Part shown: positions 49,770 to 57,619 of the stretch, in pieces | How positions within the stretch are numbered: position 1 is the stretch's first letter | Layout of the letters: each line of letters starts with the position of its first letter | NCBI GenBank assembly: GCA_045866275.1 | Contig: BAAFRX010000009.1 | Span: 1-64,000 of the forward strand | Direction of reading: 5' to 3' | Length of the DNA: 64,000 bases | Source: Sideroxyarcus sp045866275 | Lineage (GTDB): Bacteria > Pseudomonadota > Gammaproteobacteria > Burkholderiales > Gallionellaceae | Translations under genes and position numbers: made by a program | The notes under the pieces: model-generated | What the model was told of the DNA's origin: nothing | Database searches by the model: none | Seen by the model: only the letters and a program-made list of their open reading frames with translations

Positions 49770-50737
49770 GGCATTTCCTTTCGGGGATCGGCTTGTTCCG
49801 CATGGCCGTGGTCATGCGCATCGCCCTCGTGATCCTGCACAGGGCGCTCCCGCCACTGCACGGTGCGTATCATCGGTTCCGGCTGCAGGGTGGCGTGATG
49901 AATCGCGAAACGTTCGTCCAGCAAGGCGTGGCTGGCGTCCAGCACGCTTTCCCATTGCACGATGTCCTTTACCACCAGATGCGCGGTCAGCAGCGTTTCG
50001 CCCGCCTTCACCTGCCAGATGTGCAGATCATGCACCGAGGCCACGCCGGACACGGCGGCCAGCGCCTTGCCCACTTCCTCGGGTGCGATGTCGAACGGCG
50101 CGCCTTCCATCAGGCCGTGCAAGGCTTCGCGCAGCAGGCGCACGCTGGAGAACAGGATCAGCGCGCCGATGAGCAGTGACAATATCGGATCGATCGGCGT
50201 CCAGCCGGTGAAGGTGATGACCAGCCCCGCCAGCAATGCCGCCACCGAACCGAGCAGGTCACCCATCACGTGCAACAGCGCGGCGCGGGTGTTGAGATTC
50301 TGCTCGCCGCGCGCCAGCAGCCACGCCACCAGCAGGTTGATGGCCAGACCGATGGCGGCGGTGATCGACACCGCCTCGCCCATCACCGGCTGCGGCGACT
50401 GCAAACGCTCGACAGCGGAGATCGTCAGCCACGCGATCAGTGCCAGCAGGCCCAGGCTGTTGATAAGCGCGGCGATAAACTCGGCGCGCCCCAAACCATA
50501 ACTGTGGCGCAAGGAGGGCGGACGCTGCGCCAGCCAGGCCGCGCCCGCCGCGAGCAACAGTGCCGCTGCATCGTTGACCATATGCCCCGCGTCTGCCACC
50601 AAGGCCAGCGATCCGCCCCACAGGCCGACACCGGCCTCGACGGCGGCAAATCCCAGCGTGAGCAGCGTGGCCCACAGCAGGGTGCTGCCGGAGGCTGTGT
50701 GGTGATGGTGTGCGTGATCGTCGTGGTCGTGGCTCAT
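49766..50737 (-). CDS. Cation diffusion facilitator, zinc/cobalt/cadmium exporter (CzcD-like)
   Basis: A 323-residue CDF transporter starting MSHDHDDHAHHHH, a His-rich metal-binding N-terminus. The membrane core has SLALVADAGHMVNDAAALLL, with HxxxD in the second helix, and HVMGDLLGSVAALLAGLV with its partner HxxxD. The cytoplasmic domain carries VHDLHIWQVKAGETLLTAHL. The C-terminus HEGDAHDHGHAEQ is again His-rich. An upstream extension to 50932 is the shadow of the zinc-ribbon gene. It exports divalent metals in exchange for protons. Confidence 0.9.
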   Translation of the reverse strand: MSHDHDDHAHHHHTASGSTLLWATLLTLGFAAVEAGVGLWGGSLALVADAGHMVNDAAALLLAAGAAWLAQRPPSLRHSYGLGRAEFIAALINSLGLLALIAWLTISAVERLQSPQPVMGEAVSITAAIGLAINLLVAWLLARGEQNLNTRAALLHVMGDLLGSVAALLAGLVITFTGWTPIDPILSLLIGALILFSSVRLLREALHGLMEGAPFDIAPEEVGKALAAVSGVASVHDLHIWQVKAGETLLTAHLVVKDIVQWESVLDASHALLDERFAIHHATLQPEPMIRTVQWRERPVQDHEGDAHDHGHAEQADPRKEMP

Positions 50738-50961
50738 GGTTTGCCTTGCGGGTTGCAGCAATCGGTGCGCCCTTGCTGGATGGGTGGACACGGCACGCTG
50801 CCGAAGGAACAGAACACGCAGCAGTCGCCGGGTTTTGGCTTGAGCACTGTCAGGCACGCCGGGCATTCGTAAAACCACTGGCAGGCATCGGTGGGCATGG
50901 TCAGCAATTCGGCATGGCCGCAGGCCGGACAAGTCAGCAGGGATTGGAGCCGGATAGTCAT
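50734..50961 (-). CDS. GDCCVxC-domain zinc-ribbon protein
   Basis: A 75-residue protein with four CxxC-type or CC elements: LTCPACGHAEL, YECPACLTVLKPK, and GDCCVFCSFGSVPCPP. The GDCCVxC motif defines a small family in which some members have selenocysteine in place of one Cys; here all positions are Cys. It overlaps the CDF gene and the OsmC gene by 4 nt each. Function is unknown; metal or thiol chemistry is suggested by its motif and neighbours. Confidence 0.8.
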   Translation of the reverse strand: MTIRLQSLLTCPACGHAELLTMPTDACQWFYECPACLTVLKPKPGDCCVFCSFGSVPCPPIQQGRTDCCNPQGKP

Positions 50962-51386
50962 TGCACCCCCTTGCGCCGCAGTACCCCGCTCAGTTGCGTG
51001 CCTGACAAGAGGGTATTGAACACCGTGCCGTATTTCTTCACGTTCTCGTGCAGCAAGGCCAGCCGTTGTTCCGATTCATCCGTATCCACGAGAATCTCGT
51101 AGGTGATGGATGCCATCTTCGGCGGTACATCCTGGCGCACGCCGTCCACCGTCACTTCCACGCCGCGCAGATTGAATTTCAGGATCGGCGTGATGCGCTC
51201 GATGCCCTTGATGATGCAGGCGGACAACGCCGCCAGCAGCAACTCGGCCGGATTGAAAGCATCCGCGCGACCGGCCAGATCGGTATCCAGTGTGATATCC
51301 GCCGATTTGCAGTGTGCCTCGCTGCCGTGGGCGTCGCTGCGCCGGGTGACGACATGAAAAGCCATTTTGGATGCGGGTTCGCCCAT
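50958..51386 (-). CDS. OsmC family protein (second)
   Basis: About 142 residues if started at the Met preceding GEPASKMAFHVV; a Met seven codons later is an alternative start, and the frame is open to 51446. The core AFNPAELLLAALSACIIKGI is the OsmC helix with one Cys. It lacks the second Cys seen in the OsmC protein at 49299, so peroxidase activity is doubtful. It is the upstream member of the zinc-ribbon/CDF/OsmC run. Confidence 0.75.
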   Translation of the reverse strand: MGEPASKMAFHVVTRRSDAHGSEAHCKSADITLDTDLAGRADAFNPAELLLAALSACIIKGIERITPILKFNLRGVEVTVDGVRQDVPPKMASITYEILVDTDESEQRLALLHENVKKYGTVFNTLLSGTQLSGVLRRKGVQ

Positions 51387-51393
51387 ATCAGCC

Positions 51394-51816
51394 TCAAGTC
51401 GAAAAAAGTTGCCACCAGCGGCGGCGATTAGCGGGAACTGGCGCATGCAATTCGATCGCCTGCGGCGCTGTCACGCTGAGTATCCAACCCGGCGGCGAGG
51501 CAGCGGTGCTGCATGACGATCCCATATGCGCAGGGTCGTACACCTTGATGAGGGTGGGCGATTCGGCATCGTCGGCATACACGATGCCGCAATACGTCTC
51601 GTCATGTTCCTGATGCAACAAGGCATCCAGCGCATCGATGCGTTGTGCCAGCGCCTCGCCCTGCAGCGGACGCTGCGGCACGGCTTCGCCAAGCTGATAG
51701 ACATACCATTCGCCGACTTTCACGCGCCTCCACAGCGCATCCAGTTGTGCCCATTGCAACATGCCATGAAAGCGGCCATTCAGGCGCGCCTGAAAATCAT
51801 TGTCTGTCGGGTTCAT
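51394..51816 (-). CDS. Conserved hypothetical protein
   Basis: A 140-residue soluble protein starting MNPTDNDFQARLNGRFHGML. A mid-region ETYCGIVYADDAESPTLIKV and an ending of Arg/Trp (PANRRRWWQLFST) are the only notable parts. No domain was recognised. It runs in the same direction as the OsmC/zinc-ribbon operon, 7 bp upstream of it if the longer reading is ignored. Confidence 0.6.
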   Translation of the reverse strand: MNPTDNDFQARLNGRFHGMLQWAQLDALWRRVKVGEWYVYQLGEAVPQRPLQGEALAQRIDALDALLHQEHDETYCGIVYADDAESPTLIKVYDPAHMGSSCSTAASPPGWILSVTAPQAIELHAPVPANRRRWWQLFST

Positions 51817-51915
51817 GGTTGTCGATCGCTACGCCAGGTTACACGGGCATACCGAGTATGCGCCCTGTCAATTTTCGCGCAATGGGGGCGACAAAAAAGA
51901 TCACCGGCACGCCGC

Positions 51916-52146
51916 TTAAAGCCACTGTGCGATCTTGTCGCGGCCGGGCACCCCGCCCGCATGCACCACCTTGCCATCCACCACCACGCCCGGGGTGGAT
52001 ATTACGCCGTAGGCCATGATAGCCTGGATGTCTTCCACTTTTTCGAGCTGGATTTCAATGCCTTTTTTCTTGGCCATTTCTTCGATGAGTTTCTGTGTGG
52101 TCTTGCAGTTGGCACAGCCCGTGCCGAGGACTTTGATGTACTTCAT
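51916..52146 (-). CDS. Small thioredoxin-fold protein with CxxC
   Basis: A 76-residue protein of the redox-active-disulfide (TM0996/MTH895) type. It starts MKYIKVLGTGCANCKTTQKL with a CANC active site and has the cis-Pro loop in YGVISTPGVVVDGKVVHAGG. Such proteins accompany ArsP/DUF318-type permeases, as here. It probably exchanges thiols with the permease or a metal substrate. GGAGTG lies upstream of the ATG. Confidence 0.88.
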   Translation of the reverse strand: MKYIKVLGTGCANCKTTQKLIEEMAKKKGIEIQLEKVEDIQAIMAYGVISTPGVVVDGKVVHAGGVPGRDKIAQWL

Positions 52147-52201
52147 GTTAGCACTCCTTGTTTTTACAGCGCGCCGCCAAAAGCCGGGCGGCGCAGACGG
52201 C

Positions 52202-52468
52202 TCAAAGACTTTTCATCCAGGCTTCAATCGCTTCGGTGCGCGGCAGCCCACTGAAAATCACCTTACCCTGATGCAACACGGCGGGCGTTTGCGCAAAGGG
52301 AATCCCCAAAGCCTCGCCATCCTTCACGATCGCCAATTCCAGCCTGACCTTTGCGCCAGCCGCCGCGCAGGACAGCCGTTTCTCCATGCGCAACAGCGGT
52401 TCGCCCGTGCCGACCAGGGTCAGGCTCACCACGGGCGCATCCAGCGGCGGTGTGGCGCAAGACGACAT
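52202..52468 (-). CDS. Thioredoxin-fold protein lacking CxxC
   Basis: An 88-residue protein that aligns with its 76-residue neighbour: LTLVGTGEPLLRMEKRLSCA occupies the place of VLGTGCANCKTTQKL, and FAQTPAVLHQGKVIFSGLPR the cis-Pro loop. The two active-site cysteines are replaced (GEPLL). It retains one Cys in RLSCAAAG. It cannot work as a dithiol reductase; a structural or regulatory role is likely. Its ATG overlaps the permease stop by 1 nt. Confidence 0.7.
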   Translation of the reverse strand: MSSCATPPLDAPVVSLTLVGTGEPLLRMEKRLSCAAAGAKVRLELAIVKDGEALGIPFAQTPAVLHQGKVIFSGLPRTEAIEAWMKSL

Positions 52469-53505
52469 CACACCACCGCATTGAAGATGAAACCCACCAG
52501 CACGATGCCCGAGGCCACGACCCCCACAAAAGTGGCGATTAGCGTCGGTTTCAGCACCTTGCGCAGGATCACCATTTCCGGGAACGACAGCGCGATCACG
52601 CTCATCATGAACGCGAGCACCGTGCCCAGCGCCGCGCCCTTGGCCAGCAGTGCCTCGACGATGGGGATGATGCCGGCGGCGTTGGTGTACATCGGCACGC
52701 CGATCAGCACCGAAGCGGGCACCGCCCACCACACGTCCTTGCCCATGAAGCTCGCCATGAAGTCGGCCGGCACAAAGCCGTGAATGCCCGCGCCGATGGC
52801 AATGCCCGCCAGCACATATGGCCACACCTTGCCCACGATCTCGCGCACGCTGGCGAAACCCGCCTGGATACGGTCAACCAGCGTGAGCGCATCCGCATCC
52901 ACATTCGCCTGCACCTTGGCCATGTTCTGCACCCAGTCTTCCAGGTGATGTTCCATCTTCAGCTTGCCGATGATGAAGCCGGCGACGATGGCGATGGACA
53001 GCCCCAGCCCCAGGTACAGCGCGGCAATCTTCCAGCCGAACAGTGCGAACAGCAGTGCCAGCGCGATCTCGTTCACCATCGGCGCGGCGATCAAAAAGCT
53101 GAAGGTCACGCCCAGCGGCACGCCCGCCTGCACGAAACCGATGAACAGCGGCACGGCGGAACAGGAGCAGAACGGCGTGACGATGCCAAGACTGGCCGCC
53201 ATCACATTGCCCACGCCCTCATGCCGCCCCGACAGCAAGGCGCGGGTGCGTTCCGGCGTGAAATACGAATTGACCATGCCCATCACGAACACCACCCCCG
53301 CCAGCAACAGCAACACCTTGGGCGTGTCGTAAAAGAAGAATTGCAGCGCGTCGTACAGATGCGTGCCGCTCTCCACCGGCAACCAGTTCACCAGCACATG
53401 CGAGAACGGCTCCAGCGTCTTGTACAGCGCGAACCAGACGATGGCCGCGACCAGCAGGAAGGCGCGCGGATTGTTGCGGGGCAGGTTGAGTGTGGTCGTG
53501 TTCAT
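52468..53505 (-). CDS. ArsP/DUF318-type permease
   Basis: A 345-residue membrane protein with eight to ten helices. It has the DUF318/ArsP_1 signatures LGIVTPFCSCSAVPLFIGFV, with three cysteines likely involved in metal or metalloid contact, and GVPLGVTFSFLIAAPMVNEI. VLIGVPMYTNAAGIIPIVEA repeats the design in the second half. Starting at 53505 gives a normal N-terminus; the extension to 53604 is non-conserved. ArsP members export organoarsenicals, others copper or zinc; the substrate here is unknown. Confidence 0.85.
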   Translation of the reverse strand: MNTTTLNLPRNNPRAFLLVAAIVWFALYKTLEPFSHVLVNWLPVESGTHLYDALQFFFYDTPKVLLLLAGVVFVMGMVNSYFTPERTRALLSGRHEGVGNVMAASLGIVTPFCSCSAVPLFIGFVQAGVPLGVTFSFLIAAPMVNEIALALLFALFGWKIAALYLGLGLSIAIVAGFIIGKLKMEHHLEDWVQNMAKVQANVDADALTLVDRIQAGFASVREIVGKVWPYVLAGIAIGAGIHGFVPADFMASFMGKDVWWAVPASVLIGVPMYTNAAGIIPIVEALLAKGAALGTVLAFMMSVIALSFPEMVILRKVLKPTLIATFVGVVASGIVLVGFIFNAVV

Positions 53506-53590
53506 GGCAGTCTTTCGTAAGCGTGAGTGCGCGTTGGTATCGCGCGGGCACAAAGGAGACGAATGAAACTGCAAAAGGATGCAGGGGGCG

Positions 53591-53606
53591 GTGATTATTT
53601 GCAATC
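53591..53606. promoter_or_regulatory. Possible operator in the permease/hsdM divergent gap
   Basis: TGATTATTTGCAATCA is a short inverted repeat (arms TGATT/AATCA) in the 187-bp gap between the divergent permease and hsdM genes. ArsR/SmtB-type sites have such form, but no regulator gene is adjacent. Weak evidence. Confidence 0.25.
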
Positions 53607-53692
53607 ATTTAGCCCCCCGTTTTGGCGGTGGATGCCTGTAATGCCATACAATCCCACTTCGTTCCTTTGCTGGATTAACAACAAAACCAACC

Positions 53693-55267
53693 ATGGCCAA
53701 AGCCCCCAAACCAACCCAAGCCGAGCCGCTGGAAAAACAACTCTGGAAAGCCGCCGACAAACTGCGCAAGAACATTGACGCGGCAGAATACAAGCACGTG
53801 GTGTTAGGTCTCATCTTCCTGAAATACATCTCCGACTCGTTCGATGAGATGTACAGCAAGCTGCAAGCAGGCGAAGGCGAAATGGCCGGAGCCGATCCTG
53901 AAGACAAGGACGAATACAAAGCCGAGAACATCTTCTTCGTGCCGCCCGAGGCGCGCTGGTCATACCTTGTTGCCAAAGCCAAGCTGCCCGACATCGGCGG
54001 CCATGTTGACGCGGCGATGGATGCCATCGAAAAGGAAAACCCCATTCTCAAGGGCGTGCTGCCCAAGGTGTTCGCGCGGCAAAACCTCGACCCCGCCAGT
54101 CTCGGCGGGTTGATTGATCTGGTGGGCAACATCGCGCTGGGTTCAGCCCGCGCGCGCAGCGCCGATGTACTGGGCCATGTGTTCGAATACTTCCTCGGCG
54201 AATTCGCGCTGGCCGAAGGCAAACAGGGCGGGCAGTTCTACACGCCGCGCAGCATCGTCGAATTGCTGGTGATGATGCTCGAACCCTACAAAGGCCGCGT
54301 GTTCGACCCCTGTTGCGGCTCGGGTGGCATGTTCGTGCAATCGGAAAAATTCGTCGCAGAACATCAGGGCCGCGTCAACGACATCTCCATCTACGGACAA
54401 GAAAGCAACCAGACCACCTGGCGGCTGGCCAAGATGAACCTCGCCATTCGGGGCATAGATGCCTCCCAGGTGAAGTGGAACAACGAAGGTTCCTTCCTCA
54501 ACGACGCGCACAAAGACCTCAAGGCCGATTACATCATCGCCAACCCGCCGTTCAACGTCAGCGACTGGAGCGGCGAACTGCTGCGCAGCGATGGCCGCTG
54601 GAAATACGGCGCACCGCCCGCAGGCAACGCCAACTTCGCCTGGCTGCAACACTTCATCTACCACCTCGCCCCCAATGGAAGAGCGGGCGTGGTGCTCGCC
54701 AAAGGCGCGCTCACCAGCAAAACCAGCGGCGAAGGCGACATCCGCAAGGCACTCATTCGTGACGGCAACCTCATTGACTGCATCGTCAACCTGCCCGCCA
54801 AACTGTTCCTGAATACCCAGATACCAGCGGCGCTGTGGTTTATGAACCGCGCCCGTAACAATGGTCATCCGCGCAAAGGCGAAATCCTCTTCATCGACGC
54901 GCGCAACCTCGGCCACCTCATCAACCGCCGCACCAAAGAACTCTCGCACGAAGACATCCAGCAGATCGCCGACACCTACCATGCTTGGCTTCAACTCCCC
55001 TCGCCCGCAAGCGGGAGAGGGGCTGGGGGTGAGGGCTTGCAGTATGAAGACGTGAAAGGCTTCTGCGCCTCCGTACCGCTTTCGCGTGTGGCAGAGCTGG
55101 ACTATGTGCTCACGCCGGGCCGCTATGTTGGCCTGCCGGATGAAGAGGATGACTTCAACTTTGCCGAGCGTTTCGCCACATTGAAAGCGGAATTCGAAGC
55201 GCAGTTGCTGGAAGAGGCAAAGCTGAACAAGGCCATTGCCGAGAATCTGGCGAAGGTAAAGGTATGA
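53693..55267 (+). CDS. hsdM: Type I restriction-modification methyltransferase subunit
   Basis: A 524-residue N6-adenine methyltransferase. The N-terminal HsdM domain starts EKQLWKAADKLRKNIDAAEY. The SAM motif is VFDPCCGSGGMFVQSEKF and the catalytic motif is IIANPPFNVSDW. The peptide LPSPASGRGAGGEG near residue 440 comes from a palindromic element in frame; related HsdM proteins have a short acidic loop there. The C-terminal LNKAIAENLAKVKV is duplicated 1.1 kb downstream. Confidence 0.94.
   Translation: MAKAPKPTQAEPLEKQLWKAADKLRKNIDAAEYKHVVLGLIFLKYISDSFDEMYSKLQAGEGEMAGADPEDKDEYKAENIFFVPPEARWSYLVAKAKLPDIGGHVDAAMDAIEKENPILKGVLPKVFARQNLDPASLGGLIDLVGNIALGSARARSADVLGHVFEYFLGEFALAEGKQGGQFYTPRSIVELLVMMLEPYKGRVFDPCCGSGGMFVQSEKFVAEHQGRVNDISIYGQESNQTTWRLAKMNLAIRGIDASQVKWNNEGSFLNDAHKDLKADYIIANPPFNVSDWSGELLRSDGRWKYGAPPAGNANFAWLQHFIYHLAPNGRAGVVLAKGALTSKTSGEGDIRKALIRDGNLIDCIVNLPAKLFLNTQIPAALWFMNRARNNGHPRKGEILFIDARNLGHLINRRTKELSHEDIQQIADTYHAWLQLPSPASGRGAGGEGLQYEDVKGFCASVPLSRVAELDYVLTPGRYVGLPDEEDDFNFAERFATLKAEFEAQLLEEAKLNKAIAENLAKVKV
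54995..55035. repeat. G/C-rich palindromic element inside hsdM
   Basis: CTCGCCCGCAAGCGGGAGAG forms the hairpin, with CTCCC upstream and GGGGCTGGGGGTGAGGG downstream. It encodes LPSPASGRGAGGEG in frame between YHAWLQ and LQYEDVKGFC. Confidence 0.8.
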
Positions 55268-56334
55268 ATACACAGCTCATTAAAAATGGCGATTACAAAG
55301 CGTTCCTGACCGACATCAAGCGGCGCATTCAATCGGCGCAAATCAAGGCGGCGGTTTCGGTCAACCGAGAACTGATCCTTTTGTATTGGGACATGGCTGA
55401 ACAGATTTCGCAAAAGCAGAAAACAAGCACTTGGGGTGATGGTTTTCTGGCACAAATGAGCCGCGACTTGCAGTCAGAATTTCCCGACATGAAAGGGTTT
55501 TCGCTGCGCAACCTGAAGTATATGCGGCAGTGGTTTCAGTTCTGGTCGGAAGGGGTGCAAATTGGGCAACAAGCTGTTGCCCAATTGGACAAACCCACAA
55601 TTGCGAAACAGCTTGTTGCGCAAATACCCTGGGGACACAACCTGGTCATTATCAGCAAGATCAAAGTACCCGAGCAGGCGTTGTTTTATGTCCAGAAAAC
55701 CCTCCAGAACAACTGGTCGCGGGTGGTCTTGACGCACCAGATCGAAAGCGCTCTTCATCTGCGCGAAGGCCGTGCGATTAGCAATTTTCAAAGCACCATA
55801 CCCGCGCCGCATTCAGACCTGGCTCGCCAGATGCTGAAAGACCCTTACCACTTCGATTTCTTGATGCTGAAGGAACGGCACGACGAGCAGGAACTGGAAA
55901 ATGCGCTGATCGAACATCTCACCCAGTTTTTACTGGAACTGGGCGCGGGTTTCTCCTATCTCGGGCGGCAATACAAACTGGAAGTAGACGGCGACGAGTT
56001 TTTCATTGATCTGCTGTTCTATCATGTGCGCCTGCATTGCTATGTCGTCGTCGAATTAAAAACCGTCAAGTTCAAGCCTGAATTTGCCGGGAAACTCAAT
56101 TTTTATATTTCGGCTGTGGACGAGATTTTAAAAGCCGAACAAGACCACCCGACCATCGGCATCCTGATCTGCAAATCCAAGAAAGACACCGTGGTCGAAT
56201 ACGCGCTGCGCAACATCAACAAACCCATCGGCGTCAGCGAATACACCATCACGCAAAACCTGCCGGAAGAATTGAAATCATCGCTGCCGAGTATTGAAGA
56301 GATTGAGGCGGAACTGGGGGGCAGCGATGAGTGA
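55264..56334 (+). CDS. YhcG-like PDDEXK nuclease (DUF1016)
   Basis: A 356-residue protein. The N-terminal DUF1016_N domain has LILLYWDMAEQISQKQKTST and FPDMKGFSLRNLKYMRQWFQ. The C-terminal PDDEXK nuclease domain has FFIDLLFYHVRLHCYVVVEL with KTVKF, the D...ExK active site. Members are found in restriction loci and on mobile elements and have been linked to recombination or phage defence. It overlaps hsdM by 4 nt (ATGA). Confidence 0.9.
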   Translation: MNTQLIKNGDYKAFLTDIKRRIQSAQIKAAVSVNRELILLYWDMAEQISQKQKTSTWGDGFLAQMSRDLQSEFPDMKGFSLRNLKYMRQWFQFWSEGVQIGQQAVAQLDKPTIAKQLVAQIPWGHNLVIISKIKVPEQALFYVQKTLQNNWSRVVLTHQIESALHLREGRAISNFQSTIPAPHSDLARQMLKDPYHFDFLMLKERHDEQELENALIEHLTQFLLELGAGFSYLGRQYKLEVDGDEFFIDLLFYHVRLHCYVVVELKTVKFKPEFAGKLNFYISAVDEILKAEQDHPTIGILICKSKKDTVVEYALRNINKPIGVSEYTITQNLPEELKSSLPSIEEIEAELGGSDE

Positions 56335-56389
56335 GCAGGTGAGGCTGAACAAGGCCATTGCCGAGAGTCTGGCGAAGGTGAAGGTATGA
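56327..56389 (+). pseudogene. 20-codon frame ending in the duplicated hsdM tail
   Basis: ATG 56327 to TGA 56389 reads MSEQVRLNKAIAESLAKVKV. The last 14 residues match the HsdM C-terminus except Asn to Ser. It is best read as a leftover hsdM 3' end after insertion of the yhcG-like gene, not a functional protein, although it may help couple translation to hsdS. Confidence 0.6.
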
Positions 56390-57582
56390 GTGAGTGGGAA
56401 ACAAGCTGTTTCAAAGAGCACTTTGAAATAGGGTTGCGCAATGGTCTTACAAAGCCATCACGAGTGAGGGGCTCTGGTCTTCCAATGGTGAACATGAAAG
56501 AAATTTTTGGGTACGACGTGATCACCGACCAGACGCCAATGGAGCTCGTGCCTGTTTCTGAAAAAGAAACTGAATCCACGCTCTTGGAATATGACGATTT
56601 GCTTTTTGCCAGACAGTCATTGGTTGAATCTGGTGCAGGCAAGATTTCAATATACAAAGGTAGACAGCCGACTGTATTTGAAAGCCATTTAATCAGATGT
56701 CGGATTGATAAGAATAAATCAGACCCAAATTTTATTTATTACCTCTTTAAGTCGCCTGCCGGAAAAGGGGCTGTAAGCACTATTGTTCAACAGGTTGCGG
56801 CAGCGGGAATTAGGGGTTCAGATTTACAGGAGTTGGAATTCTCGTTTCCTTTACTCCCCGAACAAAAAGCCATCGCCGCCGTCCTTAGCAGCCTCGACGA
56901 CAAGATCGACCTGCTGCACCGCCAGAACAAAACCCTCGAGGCCATGGCCGCTTCCCTGTTCCGCCAGTGGTTCGTGGAAGAGGCGCTGGAGGATTGGGAG
57001 GAAGTGCCTTTTGAGCAGTTCTTCGATTTCATGGAAGGGCCGGGTATTAGAAATTGGCAATACACAGAATCAGGCACACCCTTCATAAATATCCGGCTTA
57101 TATCGAACGGCGACATTGATATATCCAAGGCCAGTTTCGTATCGAATGAAGAGGCTAACGGAAAATACAGTCACTTCCATCTCAAAGCAGGAGACATGAT
57201 TGTTTCCACATCCGGGACGCTCGGGAAAAATGCAATTGTTAGAAGCTATCATCTACCTTTGATACTAAACACCAGCGTTATTCGATTCAGGCCAAGGGAT
57301 GGTCGTAGTCAGTCGTTTGTCTATCAGTATCTGAACTCCAGGTTGTTTCAAGAACACCTGGAATCTGCTGCGAGTGGAAGCGTACAAGCTAACTTTGGCC
57401 CAACACACTTGAAGCAGATGACTTTAAGCAAACCGCCGCAAGAGATTCTTGATAGATATTTGGTGCAAGCAGATCCGCTATATGAAAAGCTGGCGCTGAA
57501 CCAGGCACAAATCAAATCGCTCGAAAAACTCCGCGATACCCTGCTGCCCAAGCTGATGAGCGGCGAGGTGCGGGTGGTATGA
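56386..57582 (+). CDS. hsdS: Type I restriction-modification specificity subunit
   Basis: A 398-residue HsdS with two target-recognition domains. The first covers about residues 1-150 and the second about 205-365. Each is followed by the conserved coiled-coil spacer: PEQKAIAAVLSSLDDKIDLL with HRQNKTLEAMAASLFRQWF, and NQAQIKSLEKLRDTLLPKLM. Both recognition domains are richer in A/T than the spacers, as expected for exchanged segments. Its start overlaps the hsdM-tail frame by 4 nt. Confidence 0.92.
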   Translation: MSEWETSCFKEHFEIGLRNGLTKPSRVRGSGLPMVNMKEIFGYDVITDQTPMELVPVSEKETESTLLEYDDLLFARQSLVESGAGKISIYKGRQPTVFESHLIRCRIDKNKSDPNFIYYLFKSPAGKGAVSTIVQQVAAAGIRGSDLQELEFSFPLLPEQKAIAAVLSSLDDKIDLLHRQNKTLEAMAASLFRQWFVEEALEDWEEVPFEQFFDFMEGPGIRNWQYTESGTPFINIRLISNGDIDISKASFVSNEEANGKYSHFHLKAGDMIVSTSGTLGKNAIVRSYHLPLILNTSVIRFRPRDGRSQSFVYQYLNSRLFQEHLESAASGSVQANFGPTHLKQMTLSKPPQEILDRYLVQADPLYEKLALNQAQIKSLEKLRDTLLPKLMSGEVRVV

Positions 57583-57619
57583 TGTCGGCTGTGTTTATCC
57601 GCTAACTGCTGGAAATGAT

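Larger units (their letters stand above)
55222..56389 (+). repeat. 46-bp direct repeat flanking the yhcG-like gene
   Basis: Bases 55222-55267 (the last 14 codons and stop of hsdM) recur at 56344-56389 with two mismatches. The repeats bracket the yhcG-like nuclease gene, which starts inside the first copy. The second copy lies directly before hsdS and overlaps its start, so the original hsdM-hsdS junction (ATGA overlap) is preserved on the right. Confidence 0.85.

Noticed and set aside
49768..50172. Plus-strand frame opposite the CDF transporter
   Set aside because: Arg/Pro-rich translation opposite a gene with clear HxxxD motifs; a shadow.
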